Below the pieces are notes generated by a model. That model did no database searches, was not told the DNA's origin, and saw only the letters and a list, made by a program, of their open reading frames with translations. Positions 12,476-25,200 of a stretch of DNA of 64,000 nucleotides are shown here, piece by piece. The translations under genes were made by a program, and so were the position numbers. How positions within the stretch are numbered: the stretch's first letter is position 1; the number at the start of each line of letters is the position of its first letter. This DNA is from Sisyra terminalis (Eukaryota > Arthropoda > Insecta > Neuroptera > Sisyridae). Where the stretch lies: positions 46,329,701 to 46,393,700 of the forward strand of contig OY292275.1 in the NCBI GenBank assembly GCA_958496175.1, written 5' to 3'.

Positions 12476-13079
12476 ATTACAGTAAATTTGTATTACCAGT
12501 GAGAATATATTCTCATTGGTGAAAATATATTAGGTAGATATATAAATAAGTAATATAAAGGATAAATCAGGATGTAATAGACCAAAGAATTTGGCAGTAT
12601 TTTATTTTATTTATTCCAATTTGCAACGTTTCATCGGTGTGATTCTAACTTCATCAGGCAACCTTGTAATATTTGATAAAAACACAGTCTTATGATTTAA
12701 TTAGTCTGACAATGATTTAATTAGTCTCATGACTATATGTTTTATCAAATATTATAAGGTTGCCTGATGAAGTTGGAATCACATCGACGAAACGTTGCAA
12801 ATTGGAATAAATAAAATAAAACACTGCTAAATTGATTTATCCTTTATATTACATATCGATTTAGACCTGAAATAATGGAAATCTATATTAATATATTAGA
12901 TAAATCTTAGTGAATTAAAAAATAGTTAAGTGCCTCTACTTATATAGAGACAGTATGTGTCCATAGGGACAGTATATGGGCCTCCCCCCGCGAATTATTT
13001 TTTAAATCGCTAAGGTCTACCTATTACACAATATATCTTCCTAATATATTCTCACTGACAATACAAATTCACTGTAACA
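12476..13079. repeat. Nested foldback (inverted repeat), possibly Penelope-like in origin
   Basis: Two pairs of arms face each other. The inner pair is 12594-12683 and 12739-12827, near-identical in inverted orientation (CAATTTGCAACGTTTC opposite GAAACGTTGCAAATTG), extended by GGATAAATCA at about 12560 opposite TGATTTATCC at about 12832. The outer pair is about 12476-12535 and 13031-13079 (AGTAAATTTGTATTACCAGT opposite the mirrored copy). The outer left arm carries a short internal duplication of GAGAATATATT. Each inner arm has CTGATGA followed by GAAACGTT, resembling the end motifs of Penelope-like elements. A Tc1-like element starts two bases beyond the right arm. No coding sequence was seen. 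Confidence 0.8.
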
Positions 13080-13081
13080 TA

Positions 13082-13706
13082 CAGAGGTGGGAAAATTATT
13101 AGACTCAAGAGAAAAAAAAACATTTTTGTTTTTAAATGTCATAAATTTAAAAATTACAATAATTTCACTCATCTAATATTTTGTGTGATACCCTTTATTG
13201 TTTATAATTTATTTTTCTCATCCTGGCATGCTCTATACTATTTTTTCATTTATATTTTATTATGATGCCAAATCTGAATGAGTTCGGTAATCAGATCCAC
13301 CCGTGTTGTAATAGTTTATTTTTTTTGGTTTTTTTCACAATAGCCCAAAAATTTTCTATGGGATAAGCATCAGGACTATTTCCTGGCCAAGAAGGCACAT
13401 TAATGTTAGAATTTTTGAGGAAATCCATAACTTTTTTGGCTTTATGGTAAGGAGCTCCATCCTGCACAAAGATAATTTTCTTCCTGAAATCACTTTTTAG
13501 TTTGAGGCAATAACCTCGTTTCCAAGACTTATATACATATATTGGTCTTGTCTCATAGTATCTTCCACAATGTATATCCTACTGGTACCCTTTGCTGATA
13601 TGCAGCTCCAAACCATAACTGATGTTGAATGTTTTACAGTCTGGGCGATACATTGCTGGAAGAAAGTAAAAATCTTCTTTTGAGTCTAAACATTTTCACA
13701 CCTCTG
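13082..13706 (-). mobile_element. Tc1-like transposon, internally deleted
   Basis: Terminal inverted repeats CAGAGGTGGGAAAAT and ATTTTCACACCTCTG are followed inward by matching TAGACTC/GAGTCTA, and TA duplications flank both ends (13080-13081 and 13707-13708). At 625 bp it is far shorter than a full Tc1 element of roughly 1.3-1.7 kb. It retains a decayed C-terminal half of the transposase on the minus strand, annotated separately. Confidence 0.88.
13290..13660 (-). pseudogene. Tc1-family transposase fragment
   Basis: On the minus strand one frame reads SVMVWSCISAKGT and DTMRQDQY, matching the DDE domain around the second catalytic region. After a frameshift, a second frame gives FVQDGAPYHKAKKVMDF (second Asp, usually QQDGAPCH) and WPGNSPDAYPIENFW, the signature around the final acidic residue (usually WPGNSPDLNPIENLW). 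The frameshift and the missing N-terminal DNA-binding half make it a pseudogene. The element cannot move by itself, although its terminal repeats look intact enough to be used in trans. Confidence 0.85.
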
Positions 13707-13708
13707 TA

Positions 13709-15985
13709 GATAAGAGTTATACAAATTCAAGAAAAATAATCACTTTTTTGTATATAATATGCCTACGGCCGTAATTTTAGTTTCGGAAAGTTTCAGCACT
13801 AGATTGGAATATTGATTTCTGTAAAAAATTCTACCAAAACTGCAATCGAAATTTTGTTCGTGAGCTTTTGTTTATTGCAAATTTGTGGTTCAATGATTCT
13901 GTAATTCGCTGGGGTTCTCTTCTATATTACGTATAGAATTTAACAAAACAGAAACCAACAATATAAATTTAACAATTTCTTTGAAGAACATGCTTGAAAT
14001 ATCGAGCTTTTTGATGATAGTGTACCCTGCTAGAAATGTAGGTTCTTACTTGGTATTATTTCAAAGCTGCTAGAGACGTTTTGTGCATATATGTACAAAA
14101 ACTTACTTATATACACAATATAAATAGACAAACTATACAACGAGTCAAAGACAAACTACAAAATGATACACAATAACGTAGAAAATCAATTTCCTTGATA
14201 TAGAACACATAAAAAGAGAATCTATCGAATACAATTGGGCATACTGCAGACAATACTGTCTCGAATGTCTGCAACTTTTCAACATCATTGTTGGCTCGTT
14301 ATTGTTCTCAACTATTATCGTAAAATTATGAAAACCAAATGAGGAAATATAAAAACTAACAATTTTGCCTCTGGTGATTTTATCATATTTTTTTTCTCGT
14401 TTTTTTACTTACTGGAATTACTTAAGTAATTTACGTGTCTGTGTCGTCGTTCAATTTTGGCACAAATATACATATAGTATGTTAACTGTAATATTAAGAA
14501 ACAATTTATATAGGTGTCATAATAATTGCCTCAGTATTCGAGGCAAGTTTTAAAAATTTTACATCGATATTTTTAATGAAAATTTGACTAAAGTTATTGA
14601 TCAATTACATGAAAAGGAAATATAAGTATTATGGAATAAGTCTCTTAAGCCTTCAATGAGATTTGCAATATGCATTTTAGAGTAATGGAATTTTTGATTT
14701 CTAGAATTTAACTATGATTTTTAGGCAAACATTCGAGTTTCACGCGCATATTAAAAACCCAACTATTCAGTTGAAACTAAACTTTATATGACAAGCTTTG
14801 AAAAGCTTGCATTAGCAATTTTCATGTTATCAATTGGAAATTTGTTGAATGCACGACTTTGTCCTTTGCTTCCAGACTTTCAATCCCCGATTGAGTGGAA
14901 CAACGAATTTCTCAAAGAAATGTGTTACACTAAAAACAAGCCTAAATCCCTGATAATTTATTATAAGCCCATTTTTCTATTTAGCTAATGTCGGACCAAA
15001 TGATCGAAACAATCATTAAATACATCAATTTTTTCAAGTCAATTTGTAAAAAATTGATACGTATATAATAATTACATTTTCTCGGTCCAAATTTCTCATA
15101 TCTCTATTCAATTAAATGTACGAATTAATCGCTATTTTTAATGTGATTTATTAGAATGAATTTAATGGTGAGATACAGTGTTTTCTTTTCCTTGAAATTT
15201 TCTGCTTTCGTGTCGCGTTATTTAATTATAGTTGACAATTAAAGTCGATCAGATTTAATATTTGCTGATAAAATATTTATCTTGAATAAGTTAACGCGAC
15301 TTATGTTCAATAATAGACTGTTTAATTTCGAATAAAATATTCAATTTTATTGAAATAGACGTCGATTTGCGCTTATTAAATTCGCACGAATGATTTGATT
15401 TCACTCTTTAATAGAGTGGAGTATTGTGAACAGAATATAGTGTTATGTCGGTGTTGCTTTAAGAGATAAATATTTTATTAGCGTTTTTTTCGCAGATATA
15501 TAATGCGATAAATTCGATTCCTCTGCACAGATTTAATACCAAACTAAGCATATCGTTATATGTCGGCCATTTTGCATTTATATCTCTACTTATGATGTGA
15601 TTAATTCGTTTGATTTTTAGTTGAAAAATTCATTATTTTAGTGTTGTTATAATGGCCCTAAAATTATTGGAAAAAATCGAATATTTTCGCATAAAATTAA
15701 AAAAAAAATCAGACCAAAATTTAAAATTTTTTTACAGGAATAGCAGTCGACTTTAAATTCCCCCTCGAAATAAATGAGTATGATTTCAAGATATTCATAT
15801 CAGTATTGGGAGTAAATTTTATAATTCTAATCTATCAATTCAAAATTCTTTGATGGTTGGTTCTTTGGCATTGTTAATACAAAAAACTAAAATGAGTACT
15901 TTAATATTTTATTGAAAAATAAATGGAAATGGCTGAAAATTTATATTCGGGAGTTTTTGAGATTGCTAATAAAGAATGTGGTAAG
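13709..15985. other. AT-rich non-coding stretch
   Basis: No supported gene. The short plus-strand frame at 14788-14988 has no recognisable domain. Low-complexity T-runs and scattered AT repeats only. Confidence 0.4.
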
Positions 15986-16150
15986 CCTGTTGGTGGCCGA
16001 GAGGTCTAGGTGACCACTCCAAAACTGGCAGGTTTTGGGTTCGATCCTTATATCGAACAAATTTTCCATATTTCTCGATTACGGATTTTTATTAACCCTA
16101 GAGTCGCTAAAGACCTTAGTAAAGTGACGGTAAGTAACAATTAAAAAAAA
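15986..16150 (+). mobile_element. tRNA-derived SINE, copy 1
   Basis: It has an A-box-like TGGCCGAGAGGTCTAGG and a B-box-like GGGTTCGATCC, spaced as in a tRNA gene of the Ser/Leu type. A tRNA-unrelated body follows (TTTCTCGATTACGGATTTTT, AACCCTAGAGTCGCTAAAGA), then a tail TAAGTAACAATT running into A8. Nine other copies, two partial or decayed, share this order in the window. Confidence 0.85.
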
Positions 16151-19100
16151 GAATATGGTGAATATCAAAATGGCAACTTCAAAATGGTGAATACACTTTG
16201 TATATATCACTTCAAGTCCTTATATATATTTTATTCTTATTTTTTCAAAATGGGTTTTTAAAGTTCTCACTAAAATTTGGTGTAAATCCCCTAAATTATG
16301 AATGCAAAAATGAACAGTATTATCAAATAATTTGTTATTAATTTCTTCCACTAAACATGTGTTTTTTGAACTAGTAGTTCCGAGGATTTGAGGAACTTTT
16401 GTCGGAATCAATAATAAATATTTAATAATATGTTTTTTTTCCATCAGAAAACTCAAATATTTTTTTTCTTGGAAGATAAAAACCGAATGATACCGTAACT
16501 GTAGATTTTTCATCCATAATCATAGAAAGTTTTATAGAATATTTAAAAAAACAAATTCATTTTGAAAAAATTTTAAAATGCTGATTTATTTAAATGTATA
16601 CAGGAATTATTCGCCATTTTGAGTGTGCCATATGATCACATTCGTTATAAATGACACCAAAAGTTCCCATATAAATTGTCATCCATTCTTATTTATTTTT
16701 CAGAAAATTATTAAAGTGTTAACTTTAATTATTGTTGCAACAATGATGGAGGAACGTAGAGTTATTAGAAGATTTTCCCATTTGTTAGGAAAATCTTAAG
16801 TGTTTATTTTTTCCCCATATTTTTTATTAAATTACAAGAATTGAAATTAGATGGCAGAGTACCCAAGGAAAAATTAAAATAAAAAGAGTAATGTTTTCAA
16901 AACATACTTTATAAAACTTTTTATTTTGGGAATATGCTGAATTAATGAGAAATTTTTCATTGAATATCATATGAATGTTTCCACTTTCCACTTCTAGATG
17001 CCGGGACAATCGAAAAGCCTTGAAAATTATTATTTTTGTGTAAATATTCGATTTTTCTCTGTAAATTTTTTGTTTTATAATTTTTTTTTTTTAATTTTTG
17101 AAAACATTTTTTTATTTAAGCGTTTGACAATGTACCACGTCAATTGCACAAGCCTTTATTCAACAAGGTGTGAGCATATCTAGTTTTAAAATTTAATGAT
17201 TAGACTTGAATAATCTATTTATGAAAAATGAAATAAATGCTAATTCTTAAATAAAAATAAAAGATTTATCAAATATAATATTAAAATATATATATTATAA
17301 TAAATATTTTAAAAACTTGTATTAATCTATATCTCATATTTTATCTATCATAAATTTAGGGTATACTTTTCGAGCTTTCAACGGATTCGATCCGTCTACT
17401 GATTTAAATTCGACCTTTTTATATAGAGTGAATTTTTGTTTTGTAATTGATCCATTTGTATAAAATAATCATTGATCAATTCCTATTGGTTTTCAATCAA
17501 TTTTCTTCCTTTGTGTTTTCAAGACAATTACCTGCCTCTAACTCCCTCCCAATTCGTGTATATTCAACATAAATCATATTTATAAAATAAATTAATTGCA
17601 TTTTTGACAAATGCATTCATGCACATTTTACTATTCATATCGTACATGTACTTGTAGATAAGACATTTCGTTCAATGTAGATTTTTGTTAATTTGAAAAA
17701 TTACTTCAATGGTTCCATCAATTAAACCATTGTTGTACTTTTTCCGAATTTTAAATGTTTTGCTTCAAATAACGAATATTAAAAAGGCCTTTTACAATTA
17801 ATGTTTCACTGCTAATAAAAATAGATGTATCAAAAAAAAAAGAAGAAGAATAAAAAGACAATTCCTCTTCATATTTGTATTACGCCTAAAGCTCTTCAAA
17901 ACTCAACGTAGATCTTACCAGTTCTTTAAATGTGTAGATGAAGTTTCAAAACTTAAAAAAATTACGAAGAGGATCAGTGAAACTGGATTGAATTTTTTTA
18001 AATTGTAATTAATTGTAATTGGTTTTCTTGATTCCATTTATTCGATTTATAAATTGGAAACAACCAAAACTTTCTCTCTAGAGCTTTCACGGCTTAAAAC
18101 TTTAATCGAGACTAATTATTCGACAAGTTGGATCTGTGCCGTTTTAAAAACTTTCTAATTGTCTAGCGAAGGCAATTTGAGCTTTTACAAAACTTAATTT
18201 AAAATCAAAAAAGCTTTCAACGGTTTTTTTTTTATTTAAACTTTTAACCAAATGAATTTCGGCTTTTACATTCGTTGAAAATGGAATCAAGAAAACTCAA
18301 TCAGCCCAGCTTTGTCTAACATTAGAAATTAATAGATTTTTTCATGTAACTATAAATCATTAAGTAAGTTGAATAATTTTAAATAAAAAATAAAATGTAC
18401 AAATATGTGTTACATTAAAAATGGCGAGGCTAGACAGCAATTAATAACTTTAAATGAAATCTTAACAAATATTGTGTTTTTCCTCATTTAACTTGATACG
18501 TTTTTATAAATCATTTCCAATTATATTAATGGCATTTCCTATTACTACAAATAAGCATATTATATATAATATTATTATATACATTATAAGAATGATGAAA
18601 ACCATTATTAACAATACAAATGTGAATGGAATTAAGTTTTCGAGGCTTTTTTCTTATGCATTATTATCAGACGGGATTGTTTTTAAGCCATGAGAAACCC
18701 CAATCCCGTTTATTTTTTTTCTGGTTTAACTTTAATTTGTATGTTTTTGGTTTTGTGTGTGTGATTTTTTTTATTCTATGTTTGTGATTTATTTTATTTA
18801 TAAGGAATGATTCGTTTGAAGATTTTGATTTTTCATCTAAATTAAATAATATTACAAATTAGTGTATAAATTTTATCGAAAATAGTGTTGGGTTAAGTTT
18901 TACTGGTTTGAAATGATTTTCTGTACCATTATTCAATAACTACATAAATAGTTCACGAAAGATGCTAAAAAAGCAAGAATTTCGACATTTTTGGAAAAGA
19001 TCACGAAGATGTTTAGGCCTTGATCTCAAAATATATCCAAAAGGGTGGTGAATCCTGAAAAGGCAAAAGTCGAACAAATTTTGAATTATTTTATTATTTA

Positions 19101-19999
19101 TTTAGAAGATCTTCTTGCAAACCCCTGATATAAAAAGGTTTTAGAAACTAATATTTTTTTAAGATTTTATGTGCTCATATTTCGTCAGATTCCAAAAATA
19201 TCGGGTGTTTTACGGTTCCAGCTACCAAGCGTCGTCAAAGGTTTAAAATTTTTTTATTTTTTGTTAAAACACAAGTATACAACTCTTGAATAAATACCTC
19301 GAAACACCGATATTAATTCAAATAACAAAAATTTGTTTTTCAAGCCATTTTTGTTTAATAACAATTATTTAGTCAAAAGTGAACATTTTCAAATATTGTT
19401 GGTTTTCCATCAGAAAACAGCTTTTTCAAAAGATTGTAATACAATTTGAGTTGATTTCTTGATTTATTTTTGCAAATTCCGTTTTGAGGAAAAGGCATTT
19501 TGGGTTTTATAAATCTAAGTAATATGAACGTACATCATACCATTACTTCGTAATTAAGGGCAAATTTGGGTTCAAATTCTGGGAAAATTCTTTGAAAATG
19601 CATAGTTATTTCAAAATTCAAAAATATGAAGTTTTTTTCCGAGCCCTCCCCCCAGAGTCACTGTCCCTTTAAAAGTCAAATATTACTAATATTTCAAAGA
19701 AAATGCATTTCTTTAAAGAAACTTTTTCAAAATAATGCGTAGTTTCCAAAATATTGGCGACTTTTGGTTTAAAATCGTAAAAAATAAAATTGATTAAATG
19801 TAAAGATAATTTACTTTCGGTTCTGCACAGAAATGTATGTTTATCCTCCGATCGAGATCTACAGTTTTTCTCTGATCAGTGTTCTTTTCCCAAAAATTTC
19901 GAAGCTTTTTGCCTATTTTACCTAGGCTAAAAGTAGTTAAGAACTAAAAGCTAAAAAAGTATTCTATTTTTTTTAACAATTCATTTAATTGATGCAACA
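16151..19999. other. AT-rich non-coding stretch
   Basis: No supported gene. The frames at 16220-16513 (-), 16998-17183 (+) and 18472-18693 (+) are low-complexity translations of AT-rich DNA. No strong repeat was recognised. Confidence 0.4.
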
Positions 20000-20597
20000 T
20001 TAAGGGATTATACGCAGTTGAAATATTCAAAAAAATATTTTTTTATGTATTTGGGTAATAGGGGCATAGAGTAATGGCCGCTGGAATAAGATTTCCAATA
20101 ATTATTTCTAATACTGAAACAATTTTTCACGAAAATTTTGGTCGAAAATTCGAATTATTTTTCAAAGCCTACTGGTGACCGAGTGGTCAAAATGACCGCT
20201 TCAAAACCGGTTTATGTTGGGTTCTATCCTCGATTCGAGCAAATTTTCGATATTTCTCGAATACGGACTTTTATAACCCTAGATCCGCTAAAGACCTTAG
20301 TAGTTATTAAGTGATCATTACCAAAATTAATCTATCAACTGGAAGAATCTGATTTGTTTTTAATTTCAAGTAATCCAAACCAGAGATATCATGATAAACG
20401 GCTTTTTTGGGAGGACCTTCGGAAAACCGTCTATAGAAAAAGTGAACATTAATATTGTTACAAAATCGTTAAGTGTTGTTATAGTAACTTAAAAGTAGAC
20501 ACTATCTGAATATTTGTATTTGTTCAATGAAATCTCTTTCCTCGTTTATTTTTTAAAACGTCTTTTTTAAGCTTTGTAACTGCGTATAATCCCTTAA
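20000..20597. mobile_element. TTAA-bounded MITE with nested SINE
   Basis: The left end is TTAAGGGATTATACGCAGTT and the right end is its reverse complement AACTGCGTATAATCCCTTAA with one base difference, an inverted repeat of about 20 bp including TTAA at each outer edge. TTAA flanks suggest a piggyBac-like insertion, although a TA duplication with TA inside the repeat cannot be excluded. The 598 bp has no coding sequence and contains a SINE copy at 20166-20333. A single related end (AATCCCTTAAG) occurs near 39790. Confidence 0.8.
20166..20333 (+). mobile_element. tRNA-derived SINE, copy 2 (nested)
   Basis: GCCTACTGGTGACCGAGTGG gives the A-box region and GGGTTCTATCCTCG a mutated B-box. The body CGGACTTTTATAACCCTAG and the phrase GCTAAAGACCTTAG follow. 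The tail is degraded. It lies inside the TTAA-bounded element 20000-20597, so it inserted after that element. Confidence 0.8.
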
Positions 20598-21326
20598 ATT
20601 TTTAAGAATTGTTGAAATTTCAGAAGTTTTATTTTCTCCGTACTTATTTCAAACATTAATATGTTGATTTTGGAAAAATAATTGCAAAAATTAAAAATTT
20701 GCACAGAATTTTTATCTTCAAAATTAATCTATTTACTTCTATCTTTTACTTTGCTGATTTACGATTTAAATTCTATAGTAACCAACCTATTTCTTTCCCT
20801 TAAACTTTAAAAAAAACTTTGAATTTCTTAAACAGCAAAGCAAAATCGTTTCAATAATTAAATTTGACTCACATTTTCTTAAAATTTATCACTCAACTTG
20901 CTTTTAAAGAGCAAAAATATATTATCCTTAATGAGATGCTAAAATATGTAAATGGCCAAAACAAAACCGACATCAACTTTAGCTGCAACATTTACAAACT
21001 TTACCTACTCTACCAGTAACCATAAACTTTGTGTCTAACGTTGAAACTTTAATCCCTCATTCTTGAAGCTAATGAATCGATTGGGAGAAAATATTCGCCA
21101 TTCCTCTTCCAAACTTTTTAAATTTTAATTTCTTTTCAGTTTGTGTTAAATTTTATAAATGCCATCGCGGAATTTCCCGTAAGTATAATTTGCTTTAGTG
21201 CAAAAATTTTCAGTTATGTCGAATGTGTGAGAATGTGGATTGAATGTTATCCTTTTAATATCAAATCTATAAAAGTATGAGATACACACGCGACAGGATT
21301 ATACTAAAAAAAATATTCTGTTTTGT
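20598..21326. other. Non-coding DNA upstream of Nca
   Basis: No gene. It ends at a good 3' splice site (TTCTGTTTTGTAG, to 21326 or thereabouts) in front of the Nca 5' untranslated exon, so it is probably the 5'UTR intron of Nca. Confidence 0.4.
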
Positions 21327-21473
21327 AGGGTGCGGCAGTGAAAGAAGCAAAAGGGGCGTGAGCGATTGCTCAATCAGTGGGGAAGCGCCCCCAAAAAATT
21401 GAATTAATTTGAAAAAGAAATCAGCGAAAGAAAAGATTATTACTTTTATCTATATAAAATAAAAGATAAAGCC
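21327..21473 (+). promoter_or_regulatory. Nca 5' untranslated exon segment
   Basis: A polypyrimidine tract and TTTTGTAG precede a GC-richer segment (GGTGCGGCAGTGAAAG) that leads to the Nca ATG at 21474. It has no coding frame. I read it as the last 5'UTR exon, with the promoter further upstream and not identified. Confidence 0.45.
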
Positions 21474-22166
<693 letters not shown>

Positions 22167-22194
22167 GGCAACAAATCAAACATAAAAAACCAAC

Positions 22195-22200
22195 AATAAA
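22195..22200 (+). promoter_or_regulatory. Possible Nca polyadenylation signal
   Basis: AATAAA lies about 29 bases after the Nca stop codon. It is close to the stop, and many further AATAAA hexamers occur downstream, so a longer 3'UTR is also possible. Confidence 0.35.
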
Positions 22201-25200
22201 CACGAATGTTTCGCATTCGTCACAGATCTAAACATCAATATTAGGTAATTCAGTCATCGAGCCACCAACGATGGATCGTCTTGCTCAGAAGACATTTTAA
22301 CTATCTTTCGTGTGTAATTTGTGTCTCAGCGTTTTCACTTCAAAACAAACGCTTGTGTGTTGTTTAAATAATCCTTTTTTCAATCAATGTTTCAAAAATA
22401 TTTGGATTCAATTGAACGAAAAATCATCATCTGGATCGATCGCTCGATCTATCTGATCTATGAGATATTCTCACACTTTAATCAAGAAGCTTCGAACATC
22501 TGAGGAAATAACAACGTTGAAACAACAATTTCACAAAATAACATTTACCATTACTCAAATTTTCGAAAGTATTATACTTTACTAGTAATATCGATATTTA
22601 CAAGGCATAATTTTCCGAAAAACAAAATATAATTAAATAAAATAGGAATAATAAGTATTAAAATTGGGAAAGATTTTTTTTTAACGTTATAGTTCAAATT
22701 AACCACTGCTTAAGCTTAAATAAAATAAATTTAGTTGAAATTATGTCTTGGAGGAATTGATGTGATTCGTTTTATAAGCTCATTTGAAGTGTCCCTAAAG
22801 TTTATTCACCACTTGCTATTTTATATTTATTTTTTGTTCATAATTTTTATTTGCTCGATCTTGGTTTTTATTTAACGAAATTAAAACAAAAATAAAACTT
22901 AAAGCATCTCTCCCCATTGAGAAATATTGATCTTTTTCTTTGAAATCGATATCAAGGTGCCCACAATATCAGAAAAACTTAAAAGTTAAAGATTACTAGC
23001 GTGAATTTTTATTTTTTTACTTGTCAAACTCCGTCGAATAAAAAAAAATTCTGCAATTCTGGATATAATTTAACAAAAAAAAATAACAAAATAATAATAA
23101 GTAGTTCATTTGACAGTATTTCTATTCAAGCATTGATTTTTAATCAAGTCGAAACTTGATCTTATAGAAATATGTCTATTTCAAGGGGAAATATCAATAT
23201 TTCTATGCTTTCTTTGTTAGAAAGCTAATCTTAAATGTTCATTTTTCTTTTATCAAAAATGAAAAGGAAGCAATTGGAATAATTAATGAACAAATATAAA
23301 CAAAGAAATGTGTACAACTAACAAATGGGGGGCCAACTTTAGGGAGCTTTGGAAGCAAATATAAAAGTTAACAGTATTGCGATTTTAATGTTGAAGAAAC
23401 CCTAAATTGGAGTATTAATTTCAAATTTTGAACATTAAAATTATGTATTTTTTTTTAAATTCATTCGTCATCAACGTTGCTGTTTCTTATACTAAAATTA
23501 AAAATAAGATTTTTTTCAAGTATGAAATGATAGCCATAAGGATTATCAATTTCGTTTCCATCTGGTATTTTTATAAAAAAAGAAAACTACAAAGATAAAG
23601 CATAGGTAGATAGCGCTTATTTATGTATAAATTAATTTTTATTATTTTATTTTGATCTGCTCATAAGACATAATAAATTATTTGCTAAAATCGTTACTAA
23701 ATAAGATTAATTTAATAAAATAACTAAAATTAAAAGGAATAGTCAAGCGAAATAAAAACGAAAAATATTTAAAAATATGTCATATGTCAGCCATTAATTG
23801 AAATTATTACTAAAGAAGTATTGTATTTATTGTATTTAAAAGAAAAAACAAATTATCAGTGAAATTAGTAAAAAAACTAGTTAAAACATAAAATTGTAAC
23901 AAGAGCGCATCGAATGTAGTCAGCGCCAGCGAATGCAAACGGGTTTTTCACTTCACGTAGTTAAAGTGTTGGAAAAATCTCATCCAGAGGAAAAATTTTA
24001 AATTTAAAGTGTTCAATAATGGATGTGAATATTTAAATGTATGTATTGAATATTTGATTAATTCAAATATTTATCTCGAAATCGAAACCAAAGACGCCAA
24101 ACTTTTGGTCTAAACATCTGCAAGTTTTTCCCCTTACTCACCTAATAAAAAAAAATTATAGTTGTTCCAAATACTTGATCAGTGTTTTTTCATTGTTATA
24201 TATATATAAATAAAAAGTATAAAACTCCAAAAAAAAAAAACGAAATGTATGTATGTGTATATTAAAAAAAGTTTCAACTAAGATAAATCGAGAAAAACTT
24301 TTCTTATTGGAACGAATAAACTCTCAAGTCATATCAATGGATGAAAACACGTTTCACCTCTTTCAAAAGATCTTTTGCTTGATCATTAAGCCTTCTTTTC
24401 TAAATAAAGTTTCTAATTAAAATACAAATATATACAAAATGTACCCCAAAAAAAAAAACTTTAAACAAAATTTATTGTTGTTGTTGTTATAATTGTTATT
24501 GTATCATCTCCCCCCATTTTCTATTTTCCACAAATCGTTTTTGGAATGTTAATAATAATAATATATTCCCTCTTTTTGGAAATTTTTGAGAAAATACATA
24601 CTATAAATGCAAGTAAATATTACCAAAAGAAAGTAAAAGCATTTTTTAAAATTCCAAACTTTTATTTGTATTGAATATAAGATGAAAATTCTTCCTTGCC
24701 ACAACACACATTAAATAATGAAGATATATTAGTTTTCTTTAATTTATTGAGAAATACACTAAACTGTCTACTTAATAATCGAAACTAATTATATTAAGTG
24801 TAAAGTTTCATTGTCAAATTAAACGTTTAACAATAACTCTATGCAAAGTGAATAATATGTACACAAAAGTGCAAAATATAATTATTGACTAAATTGGTGT
24901 ATCAATGTTAACGTTACAAAAAAGAAAAATACATTGAAATGTCTCGTTTGATTATTTGCTTTTCATAAATCATTTTACCATAAAATATCTCATAATTATG
25001 AAACAAATCATTGGTGTAATTAATACTTAGACCTAATCAAAGTGTTCAAGCTTTACAACTTAATTTTTGAAAGACATAACTTCCAAATTATGTTTGAATT
25101 AATTTAGTACAAAAATTCCCTTCCAAATTACTTAGCTTAAAGTTTGGTAATTGAAATTTTCAGATTGAAATTTTTTAGAAAATGATATTAAAAAAAATAA

